The notes: generated by a model from the sequence alone, not told the origin. 64,000 nucleotides of DNA from Parasponia andersonii (GCA_002914805.1 JXTB01000043.1:1382860-1446859); one strand, 5' to 3'; positions 1 through 11,681 are shown, counted from the stretch's first letter. Program-made: numbers and translations.

Positions 1-627
1 CTGACATGTGCAAGGCCTAACATTCTCTATGCAACTAGACTAGTGAGTCGTTATATAGAAACTCCAACAACTACTCACTTTAAAGCTGTAAAGAGAATTC
101 TCCGTTACTTAAAAGGTACGATCAATCTTGGCTTGTTTTATTTAGTATCTAATGATTACAAAGTCATTAGTTACAGTGATAGTGATTGGGCCGGAGATAC
201 TGATGATTGAAAAAGTACAACTTGTTTTGTGTTTTTTATAGGAGAAACTACCTTCACCTGAGTATCCAAGAAACAACCGATTATCACCCTTTCAACATGC
301 AAAACTGGATACGTAACTACTACATCATGTGTTAGTCATGTAATCTAGCTAAGAAGGTTATTGAAAGAGTTAAACATGCCTCAAAAGGAGCCAATGGAGA
401 TTTGTATCAACAATAAGTCAGCAATAACTTTGGCTAAAAATCCAGTCTTTTATGACCGAAGTAAGCATATCGATACTCGCTATCATTACATAAGAGAATT
501 TGTTATAAATAAAGAAGTACAATTAGAGTATATGAGATCACATGATCAAATTACTGATATTTTCACTAAGCCACTCAAGTTTGAAGACTTCGCAAGATTA
601 AGAAACTTGCTTGGTATTATAAAATAA
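1..627 (+). pseudogene. Ty1/copia pol relic (end of RT, RNase H)
   Basis: The plus strand reads as the last ~200 residues of a Ty1/copia polyprotein. Visible blocks in order are LKGT (connection to RNase H), SDSDWAGD (RNase H active-site region), ICINNKSAI, RSKHIDTRYHYIRE and the C-terminal DIFTKPL. The frame is broken by stops just after SDSDWAGDTDD, after ETTFT and before LRRLLKEL, so it cannot make a working enzyme. The clean open stretch 361-627 is only the undamaged tail. The element enters from the left edge, so gag, integrase and most of reverse transcriptase are outside the window or lost. The polypurine tract and LTR follow directly. Confidence 0.9.
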
Positions 628-631
628 GTTT

Positions 632-640
632 AAGGAGGGG
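632..640 (+). other. Polypurine tract of the copia element
   Basis: AAGGAGGGG lies 4 bp after the pol stop codon and directly before the LTR. This is where a plus-strand primer is expected in an LTR retrotransposon. Confidence 0.7.
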
Positions 641-1108
641 TATTGAAAATAAACTTGTTTAAGCCTATAAGAAATGTTCTAAGCCTATCAACATGAGATC
701 CAATAAGTTGGAGTTAGCCTAAGTACAAACCTCATAAAAGAAGAAGTCCAAGTCCAAATTGAAAAAGTCTTCCACCTAGAATCTTCTAGTGTTAGCTAGA
801 TATTAGTTTTTTGCATGTGAATTATTTGGTTACTTAGAATATTATTAGAAGTGTGTAGAAGAAAATATGTGTGGCATAAAGATTTTTGTAATTATTTATT
901 TATGTGGTTCTCATTGTTTCTCATGTAGTATAAATATCTTTCTCCATTTGAGTTCTAAGTATCAAGTAAGAAGTAAAACTTCTAAGAGTGAAGAGAAGAG
1001 AAAAAGAAGCATAGCTTCTAATGAGTCAGTGAGCTTGAAGAATGAAGTTAAGAATTTTCTCTCATAAAAATATTTGAGTGAATAATAAAACTTGTTTTAT
1101 TTCCAACA
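641..1108 (+). repeat. 3' LTR of the truncated copia element
   Basis: About 468 bp directly downstream of the polypurine tract. It begins TATTGAAAATAA, probably a decayed TGTTG start, and ends TTCCAACA, giving the usual short inverted ends. A TATAAATA box at 929-936 marks the likely U3/R border. The ends were set by the polypurine tract and the CA terminus. No 5' LTR is in the window, so a target duplication cannot be tested. Confidence 0.7.
929..936 (+). promoter_or_regulatory. TATA box of the copia LTR
   Basis: TATAAATA inside the 3' LTR, in the position of a retrotransposon core promoter. Whether it is still active is unknown. Confidence 0.5.
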
Positions 1109-1325
1109 ATAATAACACCACTGGTCCCTTTTTTACAATTTAAAAAAAAAAAAGAGAAAAAAAAATAATTATGCTTACTAATACATGATACGTATGAAAA
1201 TTTGATTTAAAGCAATGCTAATTTATTTATTTTTGCCAAAATTGTCATTTAACTTTATATCGTGTTTATAATTTAAAAATATTAAGATTTACATTTTTCA
1301 GTGCAACTACTTGTACAGTTGCACT

Positions 1326-1475
1326 TGTACAAGTTTCAATGCTTAACAAATGTTTAAAATTTTAAATACTCAATCAATATACTTTTCAATCAGAGCTGTT
1401 TGTACAAGTTTCAATGCTTAACAAATGTTTAAACTTTTAAATACTCAATCAATATACTTTTCAATCAGAGCTGTT
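1326..1475. repeat. Tandem duplication, 2 x 75 bp
   Basis: Copies 1326-1400 and 1401-1475 differ at one base (TTTAAAAT against TTTAAACT). The near identity shows a recent duplication. It holds no gene. Confidence 0.95.
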
Positions 1476-1494
1476 AAGAGAGTCCACCTGATTT

Positions 1495-2125
1495 ATTAAT
1501 ATAGTGGCACGACATGATACAAAACAACTTAAGCACGATACTATGTAGCTTGGTAGAACATGAGTTTTGCCCAACCCTCCAATTATATTGACCATACCAA
1601 GTTTATAAGTTAAACATGATAGGTTAAGTACAATTCAACATGATCCATTGATACAACATGGCACAACATGCTTGTGCATAGAAATAACACATTAGTATGT
1701 TGTGTATATAAATTTCTTATATAATTTACTTTTCCAATCTAATAGTATTTTAATTCAACTTTATTTTATTGTTTGTCATTTTCCCTATGATCGATTTTAT
1801 AGTTTTTCTTCTATTACATTTAAATAATTTGGATTTTGGAGAAAAAATTTATTGAATGACATTAAAATTAAAAATTTATTTAATTAAATTATCTAACCTT
1901 GACCTAAAAGACTTACACATTTGGGAATGTAAACTAACACAGGATAACACATTACATCATAATCGTTGCTAGAACATTGATTTTTTACTTTATACACGTC
2001 ATGACATGATACGACTCTTTATGCACAGCATGAAATGACACGAGTAAAAGTGGGTCATGCCATGTTTGACACAAAACACGTTTATACCTAACCTAAATGT
2101 GCTATAGCAGCACGATATAGTATGT
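1495..2125. repeat. Degenerate repeat rich in CACGACATGATAC-like motifs
   Basis: Variants of the motif GCACGACATGATAC recur near both ends of this AT-rich stretch (around 1,507, 1,670, 2,000 and 2,110). That resembles subterminal motifs of non-autonomous DNA transposons. No terminal repeats or target duplication could be fixed, so the class and ends are guesses. Confidence 0.3.
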
Positions 2126-2268
2126 TTGATAGTTCTATTTCTAGTACTCAACCAATTATAAAATTAACTGTTAATTACTCTAAAATAGAAAATAGAAAAT
2201 ATATATATTTTAATAATAATACACATTGGAATTTAAATTTGACTTTGATATCAAATCTATTATTTTGC

Positions 2269-2543
2269 ACCATCGATGGTGGTGACATTGTGACAAAACC
2301 GTTTACCCGGAGTTCAGGGATTCAAGTCTCTATAAGCTTAGGGCTACGGATCTCGTAATTTCATTCCAGGAATATACCCTCTAATGAGTAGGCCCTGTGA
2401 GTGGACACCCATGGGTTCCTATCAGGAGGACATCCGTCTTATCGCTCCACTTATGGTCCTAGTATAGGCCCCGCAAAAATGAGAAGTTTCTAGGAGGATT
2501 GTAAAGACACTACTGATTTCTTTTCTTCTTTCAAAAAAAAAAA
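2269..2543 (+). mobile_element. tRNA-derived SINE with target-site duplication
   Basis: A 275-bp element whose head has tRNA-like promoter boxes: a box A-like GGTGGTGACATTGTGAC near 2,278 and a box B-like GGATTCAAGTC near 2,319. It ends in an A11 tail (2,533-2,543). It is flanked by TCTATTATTTTGC (2256-2268) and TCTAGTATTTTGC (2544-2556), a 13-bp duplication with one mismatch. Tail, boxes and duplication together support SINE retroposition. Confidence 0.8.
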
Positions 2544-2556
2544 TCTAGTATTTTGC

Positions 2557-2999
2557 TATTTTTGGTGTCAAATAGGGTATTGACAATGCCATTTTGCGTC
2601 GGAAATGGTTAGTCACTTCTGGGATTGCTTTTTATTATTTGGCGAAGATCTTTCTTTAACCTCTGAATTTAGCATCGCAATTTGGCTATTAGAATTATTG
2701 TTTCGTCAGAGCTCTGATAAATGATATATTTCAAAAGTCAAACGTTGTTGAATTCAGTGTTAACATGGATTCGTATAAATAGTTAAAGTTGTGCATAACA
2801 CATATGCATTTCTGTAAAGGAAATAGTACGAGTGATAGTCCTGAACTCCTGATGAATAAACTGCATTCTCACAATGAGATAAAATTCTCTGTAGTTATCA
2901 CACAATGAACGAGATAAAAATCTCCTTCAATAAACACACATACAATTATGTGACAACAAGAAGACCAGGGAGTATATTTTTGCAGTATAACTTTGTGTT
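2557..2999. other. Spacer and 3' flank of ankyrin gene A
   Basis: AT-rich sequence downstream of gene A, which is on the minus strand. It probably holds that gene's 3' UTR. No coding signal or repeat was recognised. Confidence 0.5.
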
Positions 3000-5036
3000 T
3001 CAAAGTTCATCCTCGTCATCATCATACTCTATATAAACCGTATCATCTTTTGGCGTTTCCTTGATGTATCCACGCTTAATAAGAAACCATCTGATCACTC
3101 GAACAACGTTACCTCCAAAAATGAGCCCCATTAGCGGCATCCATATAAGAACTGATACCCGAGTAACATCATATAGAACACCTCTTTTATCCTCAGGCGT
3201 CAAGTAGATCAATCCAACAAAACATGTTCCACTCAGCGACGTGATTGCTATCCACATTATCACCATCTGAACCCACATCCACCGCCGTCGTCTCAGTGGC
3301 AATCCGCTTACAAGAAGCAAGATTATGCTCAAAGAGGAGAGGAAAGCAATGGTGTTCATGATCATGAATTGTCCATATTGAAGCGGATAAGTATCTGCCA
3401 TAACCGACTTTCCAGCGTTGTGTGGATCCTCCACCGGGTTGCCATTGGAGTCTACTAGGTGGTCATCTTGCCAGACTCCGCCTGGCGGCGCTATCGCCGC
3501 TTGGAAGGCTATAGTTGCAATTAGGGAAGCCACAACCATTAACGAACTTCGCTTCCTTCCCAACCAGTCTACCTGTTTCGGGTTTTTAGCTGAAAACTTG
3601 AAACTGCTTTTCTGTGATGTTAGTGGCTCTCTTAAGGAGGCAACCCTTATTGTGTCCTGATCAGCGTATATAGTAGATGAAGCTTCAGTGTTTCTTAGGG
3701 CTCCAGCCTTTTGGAGAGACTCTTTAATAGCCATGTCTCTAGTATCTCTGTGACCAAGGAATAGAACATCCAATGCAGTGAACCCATTTGCGTTTTGGGC
3801 ATTTACTTCTACATTTGTATTGAAGACCAAGTAGTTTACCATCTGCACAATTTTGACCCTTTCTCGTTATGAATAAGAATTGAGATAATGGAAAAACAGT
3901 CATCCAATTTATCACCAAACGACATGGTAATCAACAAATTAGTCCATATTGTTCCAAAATAATGACAAGAAACTAGTCTTGCAATTTAGTTAACACGAAG
4001 CGACTAATCAAATTAAGCCAGCATATACAGCTTCTAAAGTTGACAGAAAGAAGAAGAAGAAGGCATTAGAGTACGAAGGGGCGAAAACCATTGCTCCATC
4101 AATCTAGGTGAAAAGAGCAGCCTACAAAATGTTAATAGGCCATGGTCAACAAAGTTCCATAGACATTAGTTTCATACCAAATGGTTTATCGAACTTAAGG
4201 GGTCAGAGAATTCGGAGTTTCCTTCTCTATAACAAGCAACAATCTAATGTTTCCTATTTTAACTATGTCCAAGTGATTGACTAACCACCAAAAATGTTAT
4301 TTAAAAAAAAAAAAAAAAATTAAGAGCATACCTCTAATTGTTTCTTGGATACAGCAACATGTAACACAGTGTTACCATCTGAATCCCTCAAATTCACAGA
4401 TTGATCGTGTTTACCCAAAGACTCCGCCAAAGTCTTCAAGGCTTCCAACCTATTATACTTCACACACAAGTGAAAACAACTCTCTCCTCTAAGGGTCAAA
4501 ACCCGGGCCGAGTCGGGTCTGACTCGGATTAACTCGGCCAAGACACCCACTTTCCCTTTGATTGCCCCAAGATGCAGAGGAAGTCTCCCATCTCGATCCC
4601 GAACGAAACACAAATCTGGGTTGACCAGCAGCAAAGCCTTGACTACTTCCAAGGAACCTTTTGCCGATGCCAAGTGAAGAGACGAGTAGCCTCGAGAATT
4701 CAACTCGGAAGCGAGTTCGGGCTTCCGACTCAGCAGTTCCTCGGCGAAAGCAGAGTGACCCAGAAGAGAGGCGATATGTAAGGGAGTATCTGAATGTGAT
4801 TGGGTTGTCTTGTTGAGGATTTGAGGGTCTTCGTGAAGAAGTTCGAAGAGGGATTCGACTGAGCCTTTCATGGCTGCCTCTTCAAGCCTCTTCGCCACTG
4901 CCATCGTTCTTTGCCTCTTCACCTCTTCTTTCTCATCGTCCAATAGACTCAGTAGCCTCATTCTTTTTTCTCTTTCATCAGTTTGGTATTGCGTATAGAA
5001 AGAGAGAGGACTTTTGCCAAGGAAAACGCAGGACAA
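3000..5036 (-). CDS. Ankyrin-repeat PGG-domain membrane protein (BDA1-like), gene A
   Basis: Two exons, 5036-4332 and 3842-3000, joined across a 489-nt GTATG...GCAG intron in phase 0, give 515 residues. Ankyrin repeats fill about residues 50-265, with TPLHIASLLGHS, SLHLASAKGS and LPLHLGAIKG as the clear helices. A PGG domain follows: WLGRKRSSLMVVASLIATIAFQ at about 328-349, PPGG at 354-357, then hydrophobic segments near 335-353, 395-415, 424-446 and 462-484. The C-terminus is acidic (DDDEDEL). Start: the first ATG at 5036 is used, but an in-frame ATG at residue 26 (MRLLSLL) is close to where genes B and C begin and may be the true start. Family knowledge: such proteins (BDA1, ITN1, ACD6) sit in membranes, and several act in plant immunity or salt and ABA responses. 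The specific role here is unknown. It is the most divergent of the local cluster. Confidence 0.88.
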
Positions 5037-5286
5037 AAGTTGAGAGTGATACGACGGCGTTTCATGTCAAAGAAATGCGTGTTTTCTTTTTTAAATTTAT
5101 GTAAGCTTATTAATGCATTTGTGCTTAGCCGTCCGCTGCCGTTTAGGACCTTTGGTGGGATCGATGATGCAATGCTATGACTTAGTCAAACAAATAATAA
5201 TAATATAGTAATAGTGATACTAAAATTAAAAATTTTCATTAGTCCACAAGTTTTATGTTTTTTTTTGGAAACATATGTCACCGCAT
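5037..5286. promoter_or_regulatory. Upstream region of ankyrin gene A
   Basis: Short 5' flank of the minus-strand gene A, ending at a long inverted-repeat element. No clear TATA box could be assigned. The promoter must be compact or extend into the transposon-like sequence. Confidence 0.35.
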
Positions 5287-6067
5287 AGGAAAATCGGAAA
5301 AAATATATGTAAAAGAAAAACTCATCATTTTTAGTATTTTATTAAAAAAAAACACTTTTTATTTATATCAAATTAAATTTTTAATTTACTATCAAATTAA
5401 ACCAAATTCACACACTTAATCAAAATTAGAAATTTAGTTTGTTTAAAAAATATTTTTATCCTTTATACTTATAAAACATATATTATAAATAATAAATATT
5501 AAAACCAATTATTCTTGTTTTTTTTAAAAAAAATATTTTAATAAAAACAATAATTATTAAGACTAAAAAATTTTGTCATTCTTTTTCTTTTTTGTATTTA
5601 TTTATTTTGAATAATGTAAACTCATTTTTTTTTGATACAGTTGTTAGATTAATACAGGGAGAAGGAGGAGGGGTGGGTTCGATCTCCGCACCGATTGCTC
5701 TTCAAAGAAATTTTTTTTCACATGAGCTATACTGAATTTAAACTTATTTTAGTTTCAATATTTATTATTTTCACTTAAAATAATTTTAAAAAAGAAAGAA
5801 AAAATGAGATTTTTTTTTAAAATTTTGTCATTCTCCCTTTTTTTTATTAGTTTTAATATATATTTTATGATTTAAAGGGTAAAATTATCTTTTAAAACAA
5901 ACTAAAGTTTGAATTTTGACTAAAATGTGTGGATCTGCTCTTATTTGGTCTTATTTGATAAGAAAATATAAATTAAGAGTTTAATTTGATATAAATGAAA
6001 ATGTATGAATTTTTTTTTTGATAAAACATTAAGAGTAGTGGATTTTTCTTTTATTGATATTTTCCCT
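5287..6067. mobile_element. Long-inverted-repeat (MITE or foldback) element
   Basis: The left arm (about 5,287-5,610) and the reverse complement of the right arm (about 5,800-6,067) align along most of their length. Shared blocks include AAAAGAAAAA, TTTTAT(T/C)A, ATTTATATCAAATTAAA and TTAATTTA. The outer ends read AGGAAAAT and ATTTTCCCT. Arms of about 300 bp surround a roughly 180-bp unique centre that contains a tRNA box B-like GGGTTCGATCTCC, perhaps a SINE scrap. No coding capacity was found. Length and long terminal repeats suit a Mutator-type or foldback MITE, but no target duplication could be fixed. Confidence 0.6.
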
Positions 6068-6093
6068 AAAAATTAATAGGCATTGTTGAGGCA

Positions 6094-6110
6094 CGGTGCT
6101 TAAAGCACCG
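6094..6110. repeat. Perfect short hairpin
   Basis: CGGTGCTT, one base, then AAGCACCG: a perfect 8-bp stem with a 1-nt loop, GC-rich in an AT-rich setting. Function unknown. Confidence 0.6.
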
Positions 6111-7420
6111 CGATCACGAGTAAGTAAACGTGAGGTTCATTTTTATTAATTTGTTGTGCTTAACATAGATACAAGGAGATATATGTGTCTTTCTATATTT
6201 TACAAAGCTACTTTTTTTTTTTTATTGGAACAAAACTACTTCTTAGATTTTCCTTCTTCAACAAAGAGACGCAATATTACTGAAACTAACGACTTGTAGT
6301 TGTCAATGAAGTTTTTGCTCAGAGATTAGTAATGAATTTGGTTCTATTGGTTGGTTATGCAGAACCCATTTTTACAACCATTTCCAGTTTTTCATATACA
6401 TCGTCTCTATTGACTTTGAAAGTTCTGTTTTTATTACTTATTTAGTTTTTTAATCTATTTATGGCTAAAATGAACGAAATTCAGCGGATTAATATTAACG
6501 TGCAACTCAGATTACTAAAAAAAAAAAAAATAACCCTATAACGTTTAGAACCAATGTAGAAGGCATGACGTTTGATCCTGTATTAACATTTCCTCACAAC
6601 TTTCACAAAAAGTTATCAAAATCCCTTTCAACAGAAAAAAAAAAGAAAGAAAGTTATGAAAATTATTTCTTAAACTCCAAGTAAAATGCATTCAAATTAG
6701 AAAGGCAGAACATACATGTTCGTATCACATATATGTAATGCTATCATTTTTTCACTCTTCCCTTCCATATCTGGCTTTATCTAGGATTTTGGGCATCGCC
6801 AAATTCGTAAGAGAATGTAATTTATTTATTAGAGTTTCTTGTAATTAGATCCAGGTAGTCTCACAATTTGTTTTGTTAAGTAAGCATTGAATCAGATCTA
6901 GTCATGATCAACTGAGATTAATTTGCAATAAGCTATACTTAGAAAAAGGCAATCTAGCTATCAGTTTTATTTTAACATTCACCATGCAGCACATCCTTGT
7001 ACAGAGTGACACGAAAAGAAAAGAACATCTTTGACCAATCAATGCACTGATTTTCAATGATAAAACCGAGCGCCTTAAAACTAGTACTTCTCAAAGGACC
7101 AATTCTCATACATAATGGAAAATAAGCCAATGATGTACATAACATATAAACTGGCAATGATGATTTTTTTGGTTAAATTAATGAACTGAAAAATGAAACA
7201 TAAGTACTAAATATCAAGATTCATATATATATATATATATAACAATTTATAAAAAAGTTTGCAATATATAGTGAAATATTATTCACTTGATACAAGTTAT
7301 GATATACTTAACGTAGAGTCAGCAATAAACATAAAACCCAAAAACCGATGTCTCATCAGTGCTACTGAAATTCAAAAAGATGTATCACAAACTAGCGCCA
7401 TTCCCATTGGTAAAGATGAC
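6111..7420. other. Intergenic spacer between ankyrin genes A and B
   Basis: AT-rich spacer with a (TA)n run at about 7,226-7,240. The short open frames here run antisense or are isolated and show no protein similarity I recognise. The right end probably contains the 3' UTR of gene B. Confidence 0.5.
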
Positions 7421-9370
7421 TTACTTTCTTTTCCGCCTGATAAGATTTACCAGCTTTTTCAACAAATTTACAAGAAGACGAATGGTGTGGAGCAGTAGAA
7501 TAAGAGCCATGACTCCAATCCACCCTAACACTAAATACAAGATCACATGAGTAACCACGTCCTCATCTTTCGATGGTGTGAAAATGTAGATGGAGATGAT
7601 GTACGTAAGGGCCATAGCTGATATTGTCACCCACATAATCACTGTCAGCACCCACATGAAGAATTTGCGGCAAAAAGGCAAGCCAGTGATGAGAAGCAAG
7701 ATTATGCTCAAAGATGAAACAAAGCCGACCGTGTTACAATATAGGTAAAAATGATACCAATGGCGTTGTTTGTTGTAAGCCATTATTGACTCCCCCGCTT
7801 TGTGAGGCCCCTTCGTGTTATTGTGAAATGCGTCTTTTGAATCTCCGGCGGGGGAGTCATCTTGCCAAAGACCACCAGGAGGGTTCGTTCCGGCTTGAAA
7901 AGCCATGGTGGCAATCAGAGAAGCCACCACCATTAGCGCTTCTCGCTTTCTAGTGAGCCAGTTTTCTGGCTTTTTCGTTTTAGTTTTTTGTAACTTTTGT
8001 GGTTGACATTTGTTAGTGGTGTTGTTACTACTACTATTGCTACTACTGCCAGCTATAGCTCGTATTGGCCTCTCCGTAACTGAGGGTGGATCTATGGCCC
8101 GTGAAGCCCCAGCAGCACGAAGACACTCTGAAATGTCGAAGTCTTTCTCGGTTCTTTGACTCTGTACTAGGATATCGAATGCCGTGAACCCATTTGCGTT
8201 GACGGCGTTGACTTCAGTTCTAGTACTTGTAAGCAAAAACTTTACTGTCTGAAAAACAAGCTAATTATTGAGTAAGCGTTTGCATTATAAATGAACTCTG
8301 AAACTGATCATTAGTTGCTAATTGAGGGTATAGAGCATTATTATTAACGCTAGCTATTCTCCGAAATAGATTTTGTCCCAAATTTCTAGACACCAACCTC
8401 GCTGTCTTTTCTTAAGCAAACTTAAGATTACACGTACTCATATATCTATATGCCACACAAAATAATGACACATATACAAATTCTAATGAATTGCTGTGCC
8501 TCTGACTTAAATAACATAGCATATTTCATAAGCACTCATGTCCCCATTCATAAGATGTGTTGTAATATAATTCAAAACATAAATTATGTAAAAGCATGTT
8601 ACACTTGTTTGGTGTAGAAAAAAAAAGAAAAAGTGAGATGTACGTTGACAATGCAACTTTATTGTTCAACTTATGCAAATCGAGATTATTGTATTTTTTT
8701 TTTTCTTTTTTTCCCTTTTTTTTTTTTGTTTTCAAAGAAAAAGGCACTACACATATATCTCTCCCTAACATATTATATGAATTGTCCGTGTCTACCTCAA
8801 TCTGTTTATCGGCCACAGCCAGATGCAAAACAGTCATGCCATAATCATCCTTAGCATTCACAAACTGGTAATCATCCATAACCTCCACCAAAAGCCTCAG
8901 CGCTTCAAACTGATTATACCTCACACAAACGTGCAAAATGGTCTCACTCCGACCCGCCAAATTGACCCTCCCCGCCCCGGGAGCCACGTTAAGCAGCTCC
9001 CTCTCATGGCCGCAAGGTGCAGAGTGTTTCTCCCCTCGCGGTCCACGGCGAAGCACATGATCTCATGGTCAACGACCGAAACTAGTACTTTGACCGTCTC
9101 GAGGTGGCCTTTCGCCGCCGCCAAGTGGAGCGGCGTCGAGCCCCAGGTGTCGACTTCCTTGGCGAGTTCGGGCTTTCGATTCAAGATCTCCTTGACGAAA
9201 TCTGCGTGGCCGAGCATGGCCGCCACGTGAAGAGGAGTCTCGGAGAAACCATTGTTGTTGATGACGATGATTCTGTCGAGAATCAATCTGTCTTGTTCGA
9301 GTAGTTCCCGTAAAATAGTCACGTTCCCTTCTTGTGCGGCTTCGTAAAGCAAGCTAAACGTTCTTTCCAT
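7421..9370 (-). pseudogene. Ankyrin-PGG gene B, frameshifted close copy of gene C
   Basis: The structure matches gene C: exon 1 9370-8796, donor GAG|GTAGAC, acceptor TTTTTCAG|ACA, exon 2 8248-7421. Exon 1 is 575 nt against 594 nt in gene C. The 19-bp difference is a clean deletion after the AAMRG block (around 9,000 in the window), so the frame shifts and stops early. Downstream of the deletion the ankyrin frame resumes as ETILHVCVRYNQFEALRLL and is intact to the splice site. Exon 2 still encodes the whole PGG domain (WLTRKREALMVVASL, PPGG, four hydrophobic segments). Apart from this one lesion the gene looks preserved, so inactivation is probably recent. The start ATG at 9370 (MERTFSLLYEAA) was chosen by match to gene C. 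LTR sequence begins within a few hundred bases upstream. Confidence 0.85.
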
Positions 9371-9694
9371 CGTTATCACAATAGGCTTCGCCAACACAAG
9401 CTAAACTCTGGTTCAGAAGTTGCTCCTGTTCGATAAAAATGGGTAAATGGGTTAAGGAAACAATTTAGGCTTGGTTTGGGCTTTGAAGCCCAAGCGGATT
9501 TTAAAGATTAAATTTGTTATAAAACTCATTTTCATGGACCATTTTGAAGCTAAAAATTGAGTGGGATCCACATCTTGTTGATGAAAGATCTTAGTGAATT
9601 CTTGTTCTCTTCTGCGAGGAGATCGATTTCGTATATTCACACGCTCAAAATGGTGCACAGATGAATGAGAAATTATTGCTCAAAAGTGCACCAT
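9371..9694. other. 5' flank of pseudogene B
   Basis: Sequence between the start codon of B and an LTR-like element. It has no clear similarity to the flank of gene C. A possible alternative LTR start (TGTTGATG) lies near 9,574. Confidence 0.4.
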
Positions 9695-10556
9695 TGAAAT
9701 GGAAAATGAAAGGAAAATATTATAATCCCACATTGGTGGGAAATGCATGGTGCAAGTGGTTTATATAGAACCTTGTTTTGTGATGGTGGTAAGAATAACA
9801 ACCACAGATGCTCTCTCAGGCGTGCGCAGGGGGGGTGCAAATCTTCGGGGTTGGGCCTGAATTTGCATGGGTTCGTGTGTGCCCGCACCTGCGGACACGA
9901 ATGCCGGTCCGAAACTTGGACCATAGTAAGCCCAACCTTTTGTTGTGGCCTAATATTTTTTTTTCTTCATTATGAACCAGAATGAACGTTTTTTTTTCTT
10001 CATTATGAACCAGGAACGTTTTGGATCATTATGAACCAGGAACGTTTTGGTTTTTATTACCCATAATGACTAGAAAACGTTTTTGAGATTAATGGATTTC
10101 TGGTTTTGCTACCAAGTCCCTCCTTGGAGACTATAAAAGGTGAGCTTCCCCTCTTCATTCTACACACCAAAACAAAGAACAGAAGCCTTCTTCTCTTTGC
10201 CATTCTCTCTCAAGTGTTCTTGAGTTCCTCAGTTTTTTTTTTAGCTAGAGCTTTCCGAGTGTCTAGAAAATTTTGAGTTCAAAGCAATCCAGTTCGTAGA
10301 GTGGAGGTGTTGGTGCTTCACCTGCTACTCTTCGTCGTTGTATCCTGGGAGACTGACGCTTGCAAAATCCTCAAGCATTCTGGTGGAGGGAGCGAATCAG
10401 TTTTAAGGACTCTGTGTGGAACACAGCCCTCGACGATTAACAATCCTTTGTTCTGAAGTACAACCAAAATTCTACTCAAAGTTGGAGCATAATATTTTAG
10501 TAACATTATTTATTTATTATAAACGTTTATAACCTCATATATTGCATGTTACAACA
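9695..10556 (+). repeat. LTR-like sequence with TATA box, probably a solo copia LTR
   Basis: Typical LTR composition: TCCCACATTGG near the left, a GC-rich patch, TATAAAA at 10,132-10,138, a CT-rich leader, and an end reading TTACAACA at 10,549-10,556. The left end is uncertain (TG at 9,695 or earlier) and no target duplication was found, so classification and borders are tentative. The Cassandra TRIM was considered, but no 5S rRNA-like sequence was seen. Confidence 0.42.
9964..10050. repeat. Triplicated ~26-34 bp motif inside the LTR-like sequence
   Basis: Three copies of TCATTATGAACCAG followed by a variant of GAACGTTTT lie in a row. This is a small array upstream of the TATA box, as in many LTR U3 regions. 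Confidence 0.8.
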
Positions 10557-11681
10557 GGCGTGACAGCTCTAAGAACTGAATCAAATATCCTAATTAAACA
10601 AATACATATGAATATTTGTCTATATTTCTATGAATTTCTCTTTAGGAGAGAATTGAGTTCCGTATACTACTTTTTCAATAATTGAGTCTTCCCCACATAC
10701 CACTAGTGAAGAAGATGGGACATGCATGTCATGTGATGAAAGAAAGAATCTTGACAAAATTGCATGTACGGGTTCCTGCCAAGGAATAGAAATGAGCCAC
10801 ATCATCAGTTTGTCAGTTTTGATTGATTTTAACGGAGTTAACGTGATCCGTCCCTCCATGAAGAATGAAGTGAAGCCTTTTTCATCGGCTTCGCTCATCC
10901 ACCTCAACGTCACTCCGTTCTCATATTTCTCTCCTTCTCACTTGTACCTTAATTTCCATATTGCGGATTTCTTTTCTCTTCACTAAGTATATATAAAAAT
11001 GTTGATGTCGACGGATCGAGATTTTAATTACAGATAATCTCAATAGAAATGTCAACGTTGATGGATAATCTTGGAAACAATATTAATTAGATAACAATTT
11101 TAATTTGATTTTATAAAATGCTAAAACAATCAATATATATTACATTATTTGAACTATATTAATAAAGTAATACATATTTATTTAAATATGAGATTTTTTC
11201 CCTCATATATGTTTCATATTATACAATGACTTTATCATTATAATTATGTTAGAAAATCACAATTATTATGCATTGATAATAATTTTGATATAAATACCCT
11301 TTACTAAAAATGAATAAAACAATGTATTTTACAATATATTAATTAAGTATAAAGATATCAAACGTGTTTTTAATACAAGGAGTTAAAGAGTTTTAAGGAT
11401 TGAAAATTATTATAGGTAGATTCTAAACTTCTGTTCTTGATCTGAAGATTTTAAATAATATATTTGCCAAAATTCTATAATAATATAACTGAAATAATTT
11501 TTTATGTATTTCTTAATATGCTACTAGTGATCTGTTCATATTGTCAATCTTTAATTTGGGTTTTTTAGTTTTTCAATAAGTTTAGGTTAAATAATACAAT
11601 AACTTCTTATTTTTCAAAAAAAAAAAAAAGGAAGAAAATGTGATACATATTAAATTTTTTACAAAAAGGGAAAATTTCCAA
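10557..11681. other. Spacer holding one copy of a duplicated ankyrin-gene upstream region
   Basis: 10,565-10,830 resembles 11,755-12,020: both have TTTCTAT(G/A)AATTTC, then CGTACTAC or CGTATACTAC, then AATAGAAAT(G/A)AGCCACAT. The shared blocks lie upstream of the broken ankyrin start at 11,740. This suggests both are old 5' flanks of cluster members. The remainder (10,990-11,680) is AT-rich with nothing recognised. Confidence 0.5.

Noticed and set aside
8596..9304. Several plus-strand frames opposite ankyrin gene B
   Set aside because: They mirror the ankyrin exon and the T-rich intron. No independent motifs.
9695..10556. Cassandra-type TRIM (LTR with 5S rRNA)
   Set aside because: No 5S rRNA-like sequence was found in the LTR-like block.
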